Positions 22,730 through 34,775 of a stretch of 64,000 nt of DNA are shown here, piece after piece. Source of the stretch: Populus alba (taxonomy: Eukaryota; Streptophyta; Magnoliopsida; Malpighiales; Salicaceae); NCBI RefSeq assembly GCF_005239225.2, contig NC_133299.1:14619154-14683153 (forward strand), written 5' to 3'. The notes below the pieces were generated by a model, which did no database searches, was not told where the DNA came from, and saw nothing but the letters and a program-made list of their open reading frames with translations. A program made the translations under genes and the position numbers. Within the stretch, counting starts at the first letter, position 1. Each line of letters begins with the position of its first letter.

Positions 22730-25570
22730 TAAACCAAATAGTACGTGACCATCAAACAACCATTTGAGGCCGATTGTCAGAAAACTGTGAATTTCTTGGA
22801 TTCGGTCACTTTGCTTTGATATTGCACCTTCTTTTCCTTCCCTTCAAAAGCGAAAGGACCTCTGAGCTTCCACCTGATATCCCATCAACGAACATGAAGG
22901 CACCTATTACAATGTCTTAACCAAGATAAGTTGTGACAGTCAAAGATACCCAGCCCATTCCTGGAAGAAAGGCTATTGCTGGCTTGCTGCTGCAAAAGGA
23001 GAAGCATAGGCAAGGTTTGGAATGAAAGGATGATCATTAGAGTATCTTGCTTCGGATTGAAGGATGATCATTAGAGCATCGTGCTTCTCCATATTCACAG
23101 TCCTTTTAATTCTTTCTGGGTGCCAATCAGTCTGTCTGCATTTTCTATTCTGAAAGGTTGTAGGGTTGACAGGTGCTACAAAGTGTGGATTTTGAACTTT
23201 GGAGTAAGCAGAAAATTGGAGGCAAGAAATTCAACTCAAGAATAGAACATGACTGTTACTTTTCTGGTCCATTTAGAACTTCCAATATTATTCAGTATGA
23301 AAGTGATCATCCCATGGTAGAAGAATTACAAGTTAGCAGTATCCAAAACGACCTGAGATCAAATTCAGCTGACACCTAGAACGAGATGAGAAAAAGAAAG
23401 GGTTCCCCTTGCTGAGCTGCTGCTGTCTAGTTCAAGACCCAGTGAGCTTCCCAATGAATTATAAGAAAAGCAAAATCATATTTCACTGGTTTTAAGAAAT
23501 TGTGAAACCAAAAGGTCAGCATTTTTGCGTTTACATGAACTCAACTGGCAAAGGCCTCTTGCCTGTGAAGTAGCGAAATTACAATTACCAAGTTTTTTAT
23601 GGTAACAAACAGTATAAATGCAAAAATACATCCAGGGGGGACAGAAAACCAAACGAGGGGAAGGGGTAAAAGAGGATAGAGTTGTTACAAGCACATGAAA
23701 GCTGGTGAAGATCGGGAACAACATCCCTACAAATACAGTAAAGGAAGAGATTAAAGCCAATAAAGAAGTGCTTCCAATCATACGAGATGGTTCAGATAAA
23801 TGGGCATGAAAACTGGCACAAAGGTGATGCAATTATGTCAGAAGGACTGGCTTAGCCGCACAAAAATCAGATAGATCATAATTCCAGCAAAGATTGATGC
23901 TTTAAAATTGACAAAGGCAACATCCAGATATAATCATGGAATTGCTTTATTACATCTACCCATTTTCTCCCCCGAGAAAGGTTTCTAGAAGACAGTCCTC
24001 GCAGTGTCGGTATCTTGTGACTTTACACAAATGCATTCGTTCAATTTTTCTGTCTTTCTGTGTTGCATTTTAAAAAAAAAAAAAAAATGAGAGAATATTT
24101 CATTCATGAGAACAAGCATCAACATACAAAAGTTCCTCGAATTTTTGAGGATAACCTGAAAACCAAATTCATAGTGCACAAGAAAAACATTGTGTCCTTT
24201 TGCTAGCTAATCCACAATGCTATTGGAGATCTATGGATGTACAAAATCCTACAACCTATAGAGTCTGTATGACATCTAAATTCAGTCACAATGGAAGCGA
24301 TTTCCCTGTGTATTTTCTGATGTAGAAGGGAAGAGGGATAGTCTTGCCAAATAGAATGCTCTTGACAGTGGTTTTAGGGTAAAAAAAGTTTATGAAAAAC
24401 CTTAGAGCATGGAAATAGAAGAGCAATGATCAGGTAAAAAGACAAATGCTACGAAGTTCATTTTTTAATTTTTAAACCAGGACAGTTATAAGAAACAACA
24501 TCCTCACAAATCCTAATTTACTACTCTACAGCTACAGAGCTCTGAGATAAAAATACCCGACAGAGATCAGAAATTTGCTAAATTATGCAGGGAAGAGGGG
24601 TTGAGTGAACAAAACAGCAGGATGAAAATAGTGGAAAAAACAATGCAAGAGCTCCAGAATAAAGAAAAGCGAATTTATGCAACAAAATAACTAGCAGAAA
24701 GGGAACTAGAGATACTAATGAAATAAATTGTAAATGGAATTCACATTACCGCTATTAAAAGTATTGTATAAGAATGTGGAAAACATATAATACAAATAAT
24801 ACTTTTGTTTAGATGGACAAGGAAATAAATTAGTCTGGATCACACAATGTAGTATAATTGAAAATTGACTGCGCAAACACTTTGAAACAAAACAGGAATC
24901 CAGAGCCAAGGAAGAAAGGGGGGGGAGCTGTTGTTTATTTCCCTGATAGGCTGGATACTCAGCCTAATATTCCATGTTCAAAGATGCTCCCCAACTCAAA
25001 CGCTAAACAAGTTCTAGGGGAATATTTGTAGTGACACTCTCCTATCAGGCATCTGTCAGATTTCATACCCCATCCATTAGCATCTAAGGCTGGATAGGCT
25101 GGTCATCCAGCCTGGGAATATTTGAGCACAAAAGAGAGAGATGAACTATTATATATACTTCAGCTTGTCTAGTATTCAGATGACCCAAAGAAGGAGAGGT
25201 GAATTCTTCTTAGTCCTGAGAATCTGATAAAGAAATACACCAAATTTGTCTCAAAAGTCAAGGCAGATGACAGACTTGTTATCATGTAATCACAATCAAA
25301 TTCATTATCATTAACTTAACAAGCAAATGACTTCAAAATACAGTCAGAATCCCTTGCTGCCCCAAATAAAGCCACTTGCATGACTAGTGATGAATTTCCA
25401 TAAAACCAGACTCAAGAAAACATGTGAAGTACTCAAGACACTCTTGGAATCTATTTCTACACAAAATAGAGCACAGAAAATATAACAAATACAACTTAAA
25501 CAGACAAAATGGTCAAGAACAACCAGGACACAAGCTCACCTTTCAATTGTTTTGAAACCCAATTCTTGGT
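22730..25570. other. Non-repetitive, lower-AT interval downstream of the Sel1 gene; no supported coding gene
   Basis: This stretch has markedly higher complexity than its neighbours and almost none of the dispersed repeats. Short open frames occur (for example 23173-23379 plus and 23476-23832 minus), but none resembles a family I know and none continues across splice sites. It may hold the long, possibly spliced 3' UTR of the Sel1 gene, a noncoding RNA, or a decayed gene. A 33-bp tandem duplication containing GGATGATCATTAGAG lies at about 23025-23085. Confidence 0.35.
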
Positions 25571-25574
25571 CTAA

Positions 25575-26265
25575 TTAAGAATCACCCTTCAATTCATCCG
25601 AATCCGAATCCGAATCACTTGCATTATACCCTAACAAAGAACGATAAACCAAGGAAGCAATATCAGTAATGACCCTGATAGCCATACTAATATTTGATGA
25701 AAAATAAATGACAACACAGATCATAACCAAACCTGGTTGCTTATTAGAAACCTTCCAAACCCAAGACCTAGTCCTTGATGCTCTTGTCATCCAAATTCTT
25801 CCCTACAATCCCAACAAACAAACACAAAATAAACACTCTCAAATTCATCATCAATAACCCAACACAAAACCCCAACAACTCCAATTCATCAAATCATAAA
25901 CAAAAGCAACACCAAACCATAAAAAGATTTTTTTTAAAAAAAAAAGAGCATACCTTTTGTTCATCTTTAGGGACTCCATAACCACTATAATACATTTGAC
26001 TAACCAAGACTTGCATATTGATATCTCCTGCTTTGGCTTCCTTGAGTGTGTCTTTAAACCACCTCTTAATACAATCAGACACAACATCTGACAAAGGCAC
26101 ACGTGTGTTGTTGCTGTTACCAGTACCGTTGTTGCTGCTGCTCTTGTCTAAACCAGAACTGTTTTCCATCTTCTCGAACTGTTTAATTATCGATGTGGTT
26201 TTTGCTTGTTTTTTTGAGTGATGATGAACCAGCTGCTTGGATATATTAGAAAGCGCTTTTCCCAT
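25575..26265 (-). CDS. Small Sel1-like repeat protein
   Basis: Three exons: 26265-25954, 25802-25733, 25630-25575. The sum is 438 nt, giving 145 residues. Residues 57-75 read PLSDVVSDCIKRWFKDTLK. Residues 80-115 form one Sel1-type repeat (GDINMQVLVSQMYYSGYGVP then KDEQKGRIWMTRAS), matching the pattern Y-x2-G-x-G-V-x2-D-x2-K of that TPR-related fold. The tail is acidic and repetitive: YNASDSDSDSDELKGDS. Plant genes of this architecture are, as I remember, uncharacterised one-repeat Sel1 proteins. The function is unknown, and a scaffold or binding role is only inferred from the fold. The N-terminal 32 residues before the internal Met33 are basic, so Met33 is a possible alternative start. Intron 2 (25631-25732) is exactly 102 nt and stop-free in frame. 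Confidence 0.85.
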
Positions 26266-26699
26266 AAAAGAATTGAAGACCCCAAGAATCTTTATAGATA
26301 TCTACACACACACACCAAAGCAAAACATGAAAGATGGAAACTTTGTGCCTTTCTAGGCCTAAAACACTAATCTTTTCTATTTGGGTTTTGCTTTTAGGCC
26401 ATTTTTGTGTGCTTTTAAAAGAGGGTTGAGAATGAGGGAGGGAGCATAAACAAAGGAGAGTGAGACGGCAAAAGCTGGCTACATACAGAGAGGAGAGGAG
26501 TAAAGGAGACAAGAAAGAGAAAAACGGTGGCGTTTAGGTTTCAAAGCTTTGTGTTATTTAAAGAATTTGTGGGCTAGAAGGATGTCCTCTAGTGGTTTGT
26601 GTCTGATTTTAGTTTTGTTAAAAACTCAAGACACGTTAATTCAAGGGCCACTTGTACCTTGTTTGTTTCCTTCTTCTTCCTTTTTTTTTTTTTTTTCTC

Positions 26700-26925
26700 C
26701 AAAAAAAATATATAGATAAAAGGTTATTTTGATTATTTTTTAAAATGTGTTTTATTTAAAAATATATTAAAATAATATTTATTTTATATATTAAAAATTA
26801 TTTTTAATATCAGCACATCAAAATAATCTGAAAATATTAAAAAATATTAATTTAAAATAAAAAAAATTAAATTAAATCTTTTAAAAAATATTTTTAAAAC
26901 ACAAAAACAAACAAGATCTAAATTA
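26700..26925. repeat. MITE-like AT-rich element
   Basis: Reverse-oriented family member: AATATTAAAATAATATTT-like left half, TTTTTAATATCAGCACATCA in the middle, and ACACAAAAACAAACAAGATC at the right. Confidence 0.55.
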
Positions 26926-27269
26926 TATGGATATATCACTATTAGACTGGTGGACATTGAGTTAATCAATAATTTACCCATTATTTTGATTTGATTAATT
27001 TTATTTAAAATTATATTGATTTTTTTAATTTTTTATTTTTATTCATGTTAGAGCATAAGTCAACTAAATTATACATTAACTCGTCGAATCATTAATATTT
27101 AGTTTGGTCAACAAACAAATAATTCAAAATACAGTCCAACTCCTATCAAGCTCCAAATTACTTGGTTAATGAATCAACCCAAGTATCAAAACTAGATTTA
27201 ATTAACCATGACAAATTATTCTAAACTCTAAACAAGACAAGCTCAATTAATAATTATTTTTTTATTTTT

Positions 27270-27690
27270 TTTATTAAAATAGATATTCGGGTAAATTTAC
27301 ACGCACTCAGACTAATTTCACGGATCCTAAAATTAACGATCATATAAATCTTCAATAGCTCTGAAAATACTCAAATAATTATTTTTATACTTAAATAGAT
27401 ATGCTTGTGAGTGGATTGTACTTTAAAAAAAATTGTTTTTTTATCTTCAAATTATTTATTTTTTATTTTTACATTGTTTTAATATACTAATTTAAAATAC
27501 TACATATTAAAGTTGTAAATGAAGTAACACAAGTGTGAGTCACCAATATAAAATTGCAGTGACCCGATTTGAACCCAAGCTCTTACCCAGCATGGAGAAG
27601 GTGCTTGTACCGAGGAGAGGACAACCTTTTTTTTCTGGCACCACTTGTGGTCGTGGCTGTAAAAATTGCTGTCCAAATCAGCTGAGCTAA
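27270..27690 (-). mobile_element. Old, interrupted SINE relic
   Basis: On the minus strand, 27690-27541 carries a TTAGCTCAGCTGATTTGG box A-like segment and a GGGTTCAAATCGGG box B-like segment. 27370-27290 carries a diverged SINE 3' end (TTATATGATCGTTAATTTTAG, GTGAAATTAGTCTGAGTGCG) matching the 3' third of the SINE at 16805. About 150 bp of AT-rich sequence separates the two halves, either a later insertion or two adjacent relics. Confidence 0.55.
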
Positions 27691-27699
27691 TGGCTAAGA

Positions 27700-30220
27700 T
27701 AATATTTGTGGCTGCCCAATAAATTAAATGCAATCTTTCTGGTTGTGAGTTTGTATGAGAAGCCAAGAAAAGAAGAGAAAATGTGTTGAATTAATTGATG
27801 TTACACTCTAGAAAAATAAATTTTAGTTTTCTTGTTTTGATTTTTAAACAAAATTATTAAATATAATGTCATTATTTGAGTTACATGCTAGGAATATTGA
27901 CTTAGATTAATTTAAAATAATATTATTTCAAGATTTTTTTAAAAAAAAAATAAAATAGGTTTTGACTCTTATTTAATTTAATTTAATTTAAAGTAAATCG
28001 TTAGAGGTTTTTTATAGAAAGTAGAAAAAATGTCAAAATTAGAAAAATATCAGAGTTAAAAACTTATATTAAAAAATAGCTTAATTTAAAAAGTTACATA
28101 GCTCATATGCAACTATAAAATTACATGTGTCACATGCAAAACAAAAATTCAACTCAACAAATCATATTCAATGAACTTAGTAAATAAGATAAGATTAACT
28201 CAACTATGTACGGATAAAAACTCAATATAATTCATAATATAAGATAAGATAAGGATTTAACAAGTTATAGATATTTAAGTTTAATATCTGATAAATTATT
28301 AAATCAAGTTCTCAACCTATCTAACATAAATATTTTACAACAATAATTTAAAAATTCAAAATTTAATTATAAATCAAGTGTTGTGCAACAACTACTTACC
28401 CTTTTTTTTTTTTAATTCAAGACTTGCACGAATATTTTTGGACTTCAAATGTTATAAAATAAAGGGTTTGAATTAAAAAGAAAAGAATAAAAAAAAGGAG
28501 AGAGTGATTATTGCTTACCATTTATAATTTTGAAATTTTGGTCTGACTTGGGATTTGGCCAACTTGGAACCCCACCGACCTGGGGCTAAAACCAAGCCGA
28601 GTTTAAAAAAAAATAAAGAAAAAAAAATTAGGGTTATTTTATCAAAAACCCGGTTGCAACTCGTTAATTTTTATTTTTTTTACTAAACATCATTTTAATT
28701 TTTAAAAAAAAATTACAGGCACCCCGATTAAAATTTGGAATTCAAATATGGGATCAGACCAAGTTTAAAAATTATATTTATAATTGTGTTGAACCCACAA
28801 ATCGAGGCTTAATTTAATAACAATATATTTATGCCGATTTTTGGATTTTAATATTAGAAAAGAAGTGATTGTTGCTTACAGTTGCGCACTCTCTTAAGAT
28901 TTGATAATACTATGACATAATTTGTTTATCCAAACCAGCTGGTTAGGATACGCATGCGAGCCATTATCTTTTATTAATTTATTCTATGAGTATTAGTGAT
29001 TGTTGTCCTTATCCTAAACAGTAAAACAATGAAAATCAGTTGTATAATTATGAGAAAGTTTTTTTTAATTATTTTATTATAATCTATTTTTTATATTCCA
29101 AAACTATATAATAGCATGATAAATGTGCTATTTTTTTTTTAACTAGTTACATGTATGTTGACACTTGAGATGCGAGTTTTTTACTATTTGTTCAAAAGTT
29201 ATTATTGAAGCTAATTTTTGAAAAGTAATACTAAATGAATAACATCATTTATATTCTAATTTATAATTACATATTAATAAAAAAATTCAAATTACAAATT
29301 CAGAATTCTTTTATGTTATACATCTTCTTTATAAATTAAATTAGATTTTTAATTTCTTTATGCCACCTAAAAATCACCCATTTTTACAAATTTATCTATT
29401 AATATTAATTTTTGGCAATTCAGCAAATATCATCTTTAATAATTTTCTCCAATATCTTATTTTAAATTTAGATTTTAATCACCATCTCTCAATCATTTTC
29501 GTTTTGTTACGAGAGAAAGAGATATGATTTGTTTTACTCACCATCTATTTATAGAATATATTATTTTCTTTTATTTGTGTGTGAATGAAAAAGATCTCCA
29601 TTTATGTGATTATAAATTGACATTTGATTTAATTAATAAAATTTACCTAGATTTTGGCACGTTAACTAAATGTTAGTTAAACTTAATTTTAGAATATTTA
29701 TATTTTAAATCAGTCATTTTATAGATTTGTTGTACAATGAAGTTATTAATCTACCCTTAAAATAAATAAATAAAATGTAACTTAGGCAAGGCATGTTTTT
29801 TATTTTTACTTTTCATTTTTTTTGCACAGTATAATTATTTAACTATCCTTAAAATTTTATTTTCTTAAACTTCTATCCAGAGATGTTTTCATCATTTCAT
29901 TATAGTTTTTCTTTAATTATCAAATAGGCTAAGAAGCATATAGTTCTTTCAACATATATAAAATATAATTTAAAAGAACAAGTGCCTGGCATATACAACA
30001 ACAAGAAAGAGATCATGCCCTTCAGGTGACGAGTGCAAGCTTATTCAGCAATTAAACACCACCTTTTAGGGTAGGTTTAAAAACGACATACCAAGATCTT
30101 ACTAGTGGCAGGGTGTATGTAATCAACAGGCTAGTAATGTGGCTTTAGTAGATATTTTTTTTCTTCCTCCCATTTTCTCTCTCTTCTCCTTGACAAGATA
30201 CATAATTTCCCTTTCATTTA
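27700..30220. other. AT-rich intergenic DNA without a supported gene
   Basis: Mostly homopolymer-rich. I see no open frame with family resemblance and no structured element. Confidence 0.4.
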
Positions 30221-31480
30221 TTTAATGTATATAATTTGATTCTTATTATTTTGATTGTTATTTTTTTTTTTTTTTTTATTTTTTTTGTTCAATTTGATCC
30301 CTTATAATTTGCTTTCATTAATTTTTATATCAAATTTAATCTTTATTTTTTTAATTGCTATTTTTTTATCATTTTTTATAATTGACTTTGGTTTTTAATT
30401 TCATCTCTCAATATTTGATTTTGATTTTTTATATCAAATTTGGTTTCTTTTCTTTTTATTGCTATTTATTTTGTTTTAGATTCTTTTTTATTGTATTTTT
30501 CTTTTCAATTTCATCCCTTGTAGTTTGTAGTTGAGAGTTTCACTTTGTTATTTCTTTAGGGTTTGTCTTCTATAGGGTCAACCCTGAGCTCATAATCGGT
30601 GTTACAGGTTTCGAGTATTAACACAAGTTATTACTTTTTTTTTTTTTATCTTTTTAAATTATTCTTTTTTAAATTTCATCTATTGTCATTTGGTTTTATT
30701 TAATTCTTAAATCAAATTCGGTCCTTGTTTTTTTAATTGATATTTATTTATTATTTATTCTTTTCATAATTGTTTTTTCCTTAAATTTCATCCATTAATA
30801 TTTGATTTTGATTTATATTTATATCAAATTTGATCCTTTTTTTTTCTATTTCTTTTGTTTTAGAATCTTTTTTTATTGTCTTTTTTTGCCAATTTCATAC
30901 CCTAGTATTTTTGTGATTGAATATTTACTTTGTTAATTTTTGGGGTTTTGCCTTCTATGGTGTTAATATCTAGTTCATGACTAGGGTCATAAGTTTGGTA
31001 TATTAATATGAGTTGACTTCAGTTTTTTTTTTAAAATTTTTTTGTTAAATTTGATTTTTTTTTAATCTCATCCTTCAATGTTTAATTTATTATGAATTAT
31101 TTTTTTTTTTTTTTTTTTTTTCTTTTTTCTTGGTTATTCCAATCCAATGCACATAGTCGTGAGATTAACATGTTAACTCAAATCTTTTTTTTCATTGCTT
31201 TTATTTAAATTTTTTATTTTAACCTTCAACAATGTGTTGTTTGATAATTGAGTTTTATTAATTTATTTTAATTTGATTTTAATAGGATTACCTCGATATT
31301 ACGACCAAATTTTAAATTTGACATATTAACATGGATGGGTTCAAATCATTTTTTTTTTTACCTTTTTTTCTTTGCTAGTTTTTTGTTAGTTTCTTTATTA
31401 TAATTGCTCTTTTTTTTTATACTATTAAAATTATAAAAGTTTATTAAACTTAATTAATTCAATCACCCCGAATTCTTGAT
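30220..31480 (-). repeat. Decayed tandem A-rich repeat family, reverse orientation
   Basis: T-rich filler of the form TCAATTTGATCC...TTTTTAATTTCATC is punctuated by phrases such as GGGTCAACCCTGAGCTCATA near 30575, its relatives near 30955, 31140 and 31285, and '...ATATTAACATG(a/g)'. These are the complement of the phrases in the arrays at 17.9-21.8 kb. Confidence 0.5.
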
Positions 31481-31890
31481 TATTTTTACTTGTATGGAAA
31501 TGTTTGCATCACTTTAATACTCTTTTTATGTGATAAAAAAAAAAGAAGAAGTTAGACTAGCATATGGCATAATGAAGGCCATCTATTTAGCATAATGACA
31601 ATCAATCATCTCACAATTGACACCAGAAAAAAAAAATTTACACAGGAGTAATAAATTAACAAATCAATTGAATTCTTTAATCCTACTTGTTAGTTAACCA
31701 TATGCACACCTAATTTCTCATTGAGTAGCCCTATCATTACATCTCAATTTGATTTAGGTTTATCTTGATGTCTATTTTTTTTTTATATATATAAAAAAAC
31801 AAAGCCCAGAACGAGAAGGTCATGAATTAACCTGCCCGGTTAAAAACAGTGATCTGGACAATTTAAGAGAAAAAAAATATCCTTCTCCGA

Positions 31891-32403
31891 TCAAAAATCC
31901 TCCGATATCGGTTCCAACGCCGGAGTCCACGGCCTATAATTCACTAACCGGCAACTGGTAGAGGTCGTAAGATCATTTCCTTCTAAAACGTTAACCTCGC
32001 CCTCTGATCCCTCCTCCAACTCCCTCATCTCCACAGCCATAGCAGGCAAAACCTTGGCACCATTTCTCTTCTTGCTCGACCTTTTCGCACAAGCAGCAAT
32101 ACTAGACTCCATGATTGCCACCTCCGACGCAGAAATCTTACAGTTTACCTTACTTAAAGTAACTAACAAGTATACCTTTCCCGGCAAAAGCTCATCATCA
32201 GCTCGCATGGCTACTACACGACTCCTTTGCTTGAGCTCATGCAATGGACAAATTGCATGGCCAGGTTCTTCAAGCATAAGCTCTGCAGCTTTCACTGGGA
32301 GACTTACCTGCCTCAAGTTCCCCTGAGAATCCATAAGTTTTGCAGTCTTGGGTACTTTTCTTGAGCAGGTAAAAACAACACAACAAGAAGTGTAGTTTCC
32401 CAT
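31891..32403 (-). CDS. DUF4228 / PADRE-domain protein
   Basis: Single exon, 170 residues. The ATG at 32403 gives MGNYTSCC, a textbook N-myristoylation site (Gly2) with adjacent Cys7-Cys8 for possible palmitoylation. An open frame continues 20 codons upstream, but its first codon there is GTG, so 32403 is the start. The middle holds the PADRE core (SQGNLRQVSLPVKAAELMLE, then LLPGKVYLLVTLSKV). A disordered basic and acidic region follows (KRSSKKRNGAK, EMRELEEGSEGE). The C-terminal motif YRPWTPALEPISEDF is typical of the family. PADRE proteins are plant-specific, of unknown biochemistry, and often induced by pathogens and abiotic stress. The promoter has a TATA box, a W-box and an ACGT element. 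Confidence 0.9.
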   Translation of the reverse strand: MGNYTSCCVVFTCSRKVPKTAKLMDSQGNLRQVSLPVKAAELMLEEPGHAICPLHELKQRSRVVAMRADDELLPGKVYLLVTLSKVNCKISASEVAIMESSIAACAKRSSKKRNGAKVLPAMAVEMRELEEGSEGEVNVLEGNDLTTSTSCRLVNYRPWTPALEPISEDF

Positions 32404-32512
32404 GTTTTTCTGTAGGGTTTCAAGTTTGAATTGAATATCAGCTAGCAGGATTGTCTTCAACACTGTTTCTTTGATCTGGTTGATGTTTTAGGACATTGGA
32501 GAACAGCGGAGG

Positions 32513-32523
32513 GTATATATATA
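32513..32523 (-). promoter_or_regulatory. TATA box of the PADRE gene
   Basis: Minus-strand CTATATATATACCC lies about 110 nt upstream of the ATG. The predicted transcript start is near 32485-32490, leaving a UTR of roughly 85 nt. Confidence 0.6.
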
Positions 32524-32572
32524 GAGAGAAGAAGAGTGGAAGGAGGGGTGGGAGTAATGTAGCAGAGTGGAC

Positions 32573-32578
32573 GGTCAA
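32573..32578 (-). promoter_or_regulatory. W-box in the PADRE promoter
   Basis: TTGACC on the minus strand, about 50 nt upstream of the TATA box. This is the WRKY factor core. Its use here is inferred. Confidence 0.4.
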
Positions 32579-32623
32579 AAGAGTGTAAAAGAAGAGTAAT
32601 ATGGTGTTTGTTGACGGGAGTTG

Positions 32624-32630
32624 TGACGTG
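32624..32630. promoter_or_regulatory. ACGT-core (bZIP-type) element in the PADRE promoter
   Basis: TGACGTG, a TGA/ABRE-like word. It is consistent with stress or hormone control of PADRE genes but is a short motif that can occur by chance. Confidence 0.35.
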
Positions 32631-32661
32631 AGAGAGAGGTCGGTCAGCAGCGAGTAAGAAC

Positions 32662-32931
32662 AAAAACACGCATTTGTTCTCTATTTTGGCCATTTTCTAG
32701 AATGCTGATTTTGTCTCTATTTTACATTGGAAGACCTAGGTAAAAAGAACTTATTTCCTTTTTGTTCTAGTACATGTGTGGTTTGCAGGATATTCAGTAG
32801 GATGTAGAATTAATTATGGTATGTGTAAATTGATTCGGACATCTATTTAAATAAATAAATAAATAAAAACATGCATTTGTTCTCTATTTTGGCCATTTTC
32901 TAGAATGCTGATTTTGTCTCTATTTTGGCCA
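32662..32931. repeat. Direct repeat pair upstream of the PADRE gene
   Basis: About 64 bp starting with GCATTTGTTCTCTATTTTGG occurs at ~32662-32725 and again at ~32867-32931, a 205-bp offset, with near identity. The left copy overlaps the distal promoter. Confidence 0.75.
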
Positions 32932-32989
32932 GAGCTAGAATTGTTTCCATTACGGAAGAAAGAATAATCCTACCTGTACTTTCCATCAT

Positions 32990-33120
32990 ATTTTTATATT
33001 TTAAAAAAATTTTTAAAATATTTTTTATGTTTTTTCTGCTATTTAAATTAATATAATTTTAATATTTTTAAATTATTTTATAGGTTAATTTTAAAAATAA
33101 TTTTTTTAAATTATAAAAGA
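32990..33120. repeat. MITE-like AT-rich element
   Basis: Contains TTTTAAAATATTTTTTATG, TTAATATAATTTTAATAT and AAAAATAATTTTTTTAAA in family order. The surrounding 33.1-34.7 kb shows only a 37-bp tandem duplication (33605-33680, TTTTAAAACTATG...TTATAAAT) and no gene. Confidence 0.4.
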
Positions 33121-34775
33121 AATTGTTGAAAATGAGAGTGAAAGGTGGCCATAAACTCGATGAATGGTAGGACCTGGTGGGGAGGGTTGACTGAGCCAGA
33201 GTGTTGAAGTATTTCTATTTCACCTCGTCATTGGATACGTCATAAGTGGATGTGGATGAGAGGTGAAGGCAATCGGTGGGCGGATGCGAGAGAGTGTCTT
33301 GTATTATTAGGCGAAGGAAGCATAGTTTTAAGATTTAACTTTGAGCTATATCCCTTACGTGTCTAGATTAAAATAATATTATTTTAATAAAAAAGTATTA
33401 ATTTAAAATAAAAATTTATCAATTTTAATTATTGATTGACTGTTTAGAAATATTCAAATTGACAAAAATAATTCACCTGACCCAATCAAAACCCAACTTT
33501 ATTCCATTCCACCGACTCGGACTTGACTCAATTATTAATTTTTTTGACTTTTTACTTTTATTTTTATTTTCAAAATAACACCATTTGATTTTTTAATTTT
33601 TTAAATTGAGTTTTAAAACTATGCTATTATAAATAAAGTCTAAATTGTGTTTTAAAACTATGTTATTATAAATGAAGTCATGTAGCTAGACTAGTAGAAA
33701 ATAAAAGTTCTGGACAGTCTGGGAAGGGATTTAACTTGGTTTTAGATGGGGTCACTAAAACGCAATGGATCATGCAGATGAACTGATAGATATATTTAAA
33801 GACTAGATGAATAGAACTAAGTTCAGTAGGAGGCTAAATCACACCAGACTAATAAAATAGCATTAAAAAGCCATAATTTTCAATCCTCTCTTGTTTTTTG
33901 CCTCTCTTTTTTAACTTCACGCTTAAAGAGCTTTAAATCAGATTCGAAGTTTTTCAAAAGATTCATGGAACTCAATTCTTTGAAAAACATAGTTGGCTAT
34001 AATCAAACAAACTCCAAAACACCATCAAATTTGACCTCAAAGATATTATTTGAGTCACTCTTGTTATTTTTTCTTGATTTTTCTGGATTTTATATAATTC
34101 TCTCTTTTTTTTGTGTGTTTTTCTTCCTTTTGAATTTAGGATTCTTATTTTATTAGCATGTAAGGTTGATTTTCTATCCTATTTAAAGTTAAATAGATTG
34201 TAAAAATCAGACTTTCTGCAACTTTGTTTTTTGTGTGATAACCTATTTCGTCGAATTCTGTCTTTTTATGCTTGTTGGCTTGTTGCTAATTGTGCTTATG
34301 TCTGTATCATGAAGGGAAGGAACCAATGATGGGACTGTAGCAAATCAGCCACTGTGACAAAGATTGACTCAGTGAATTATAGAATCCTCAGAACATAAGT
34401 TTTGCAGAAAGCTTGAGAGAGTAGCCATCTAATAGTAGGAAGCATGGACCCTGATAAAGTAACATCGAGACTCTTCATCTTTATCCTATTTCTGACTCAT
34501 TTATTTAACGATTTTTGCTCCAATTAGAATTATGTCGGTTGTTTGTGTCAGCTGTAGCAGGTATTTTTCTTCGTTTTTTAATCAATAAAATTTCTGCACT
34601 CATCAATGACAAAACCAGAAGAAAGAGATTCAAGTCTAGACAGTGGAGAGCAAAAGAACGCCAAGATTTGTAGTTATTAAGCTGTTCAAGGGAGAACATA
34701 GCATCTTTGAAGCATTTTCACTGAAATGAACACCAACTTGAACAAGTTTTCCTCAACAATCACCCTACCCTGTCA

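Noticed and set aside
25050..25120. A small inverted repeat around GGCTGGAT / ATCCAGCC
   Set aside because: Arms of only 8 bp are expected by chance at this scale.
32404..32463. A 20-residue N-terminal extension of the PADRE protein
   Set aside because: The upstream frame begins with GTG, not ATG, and would bury the MGNYTSCC lipidation motif. The ATG at 32403 fits the family.
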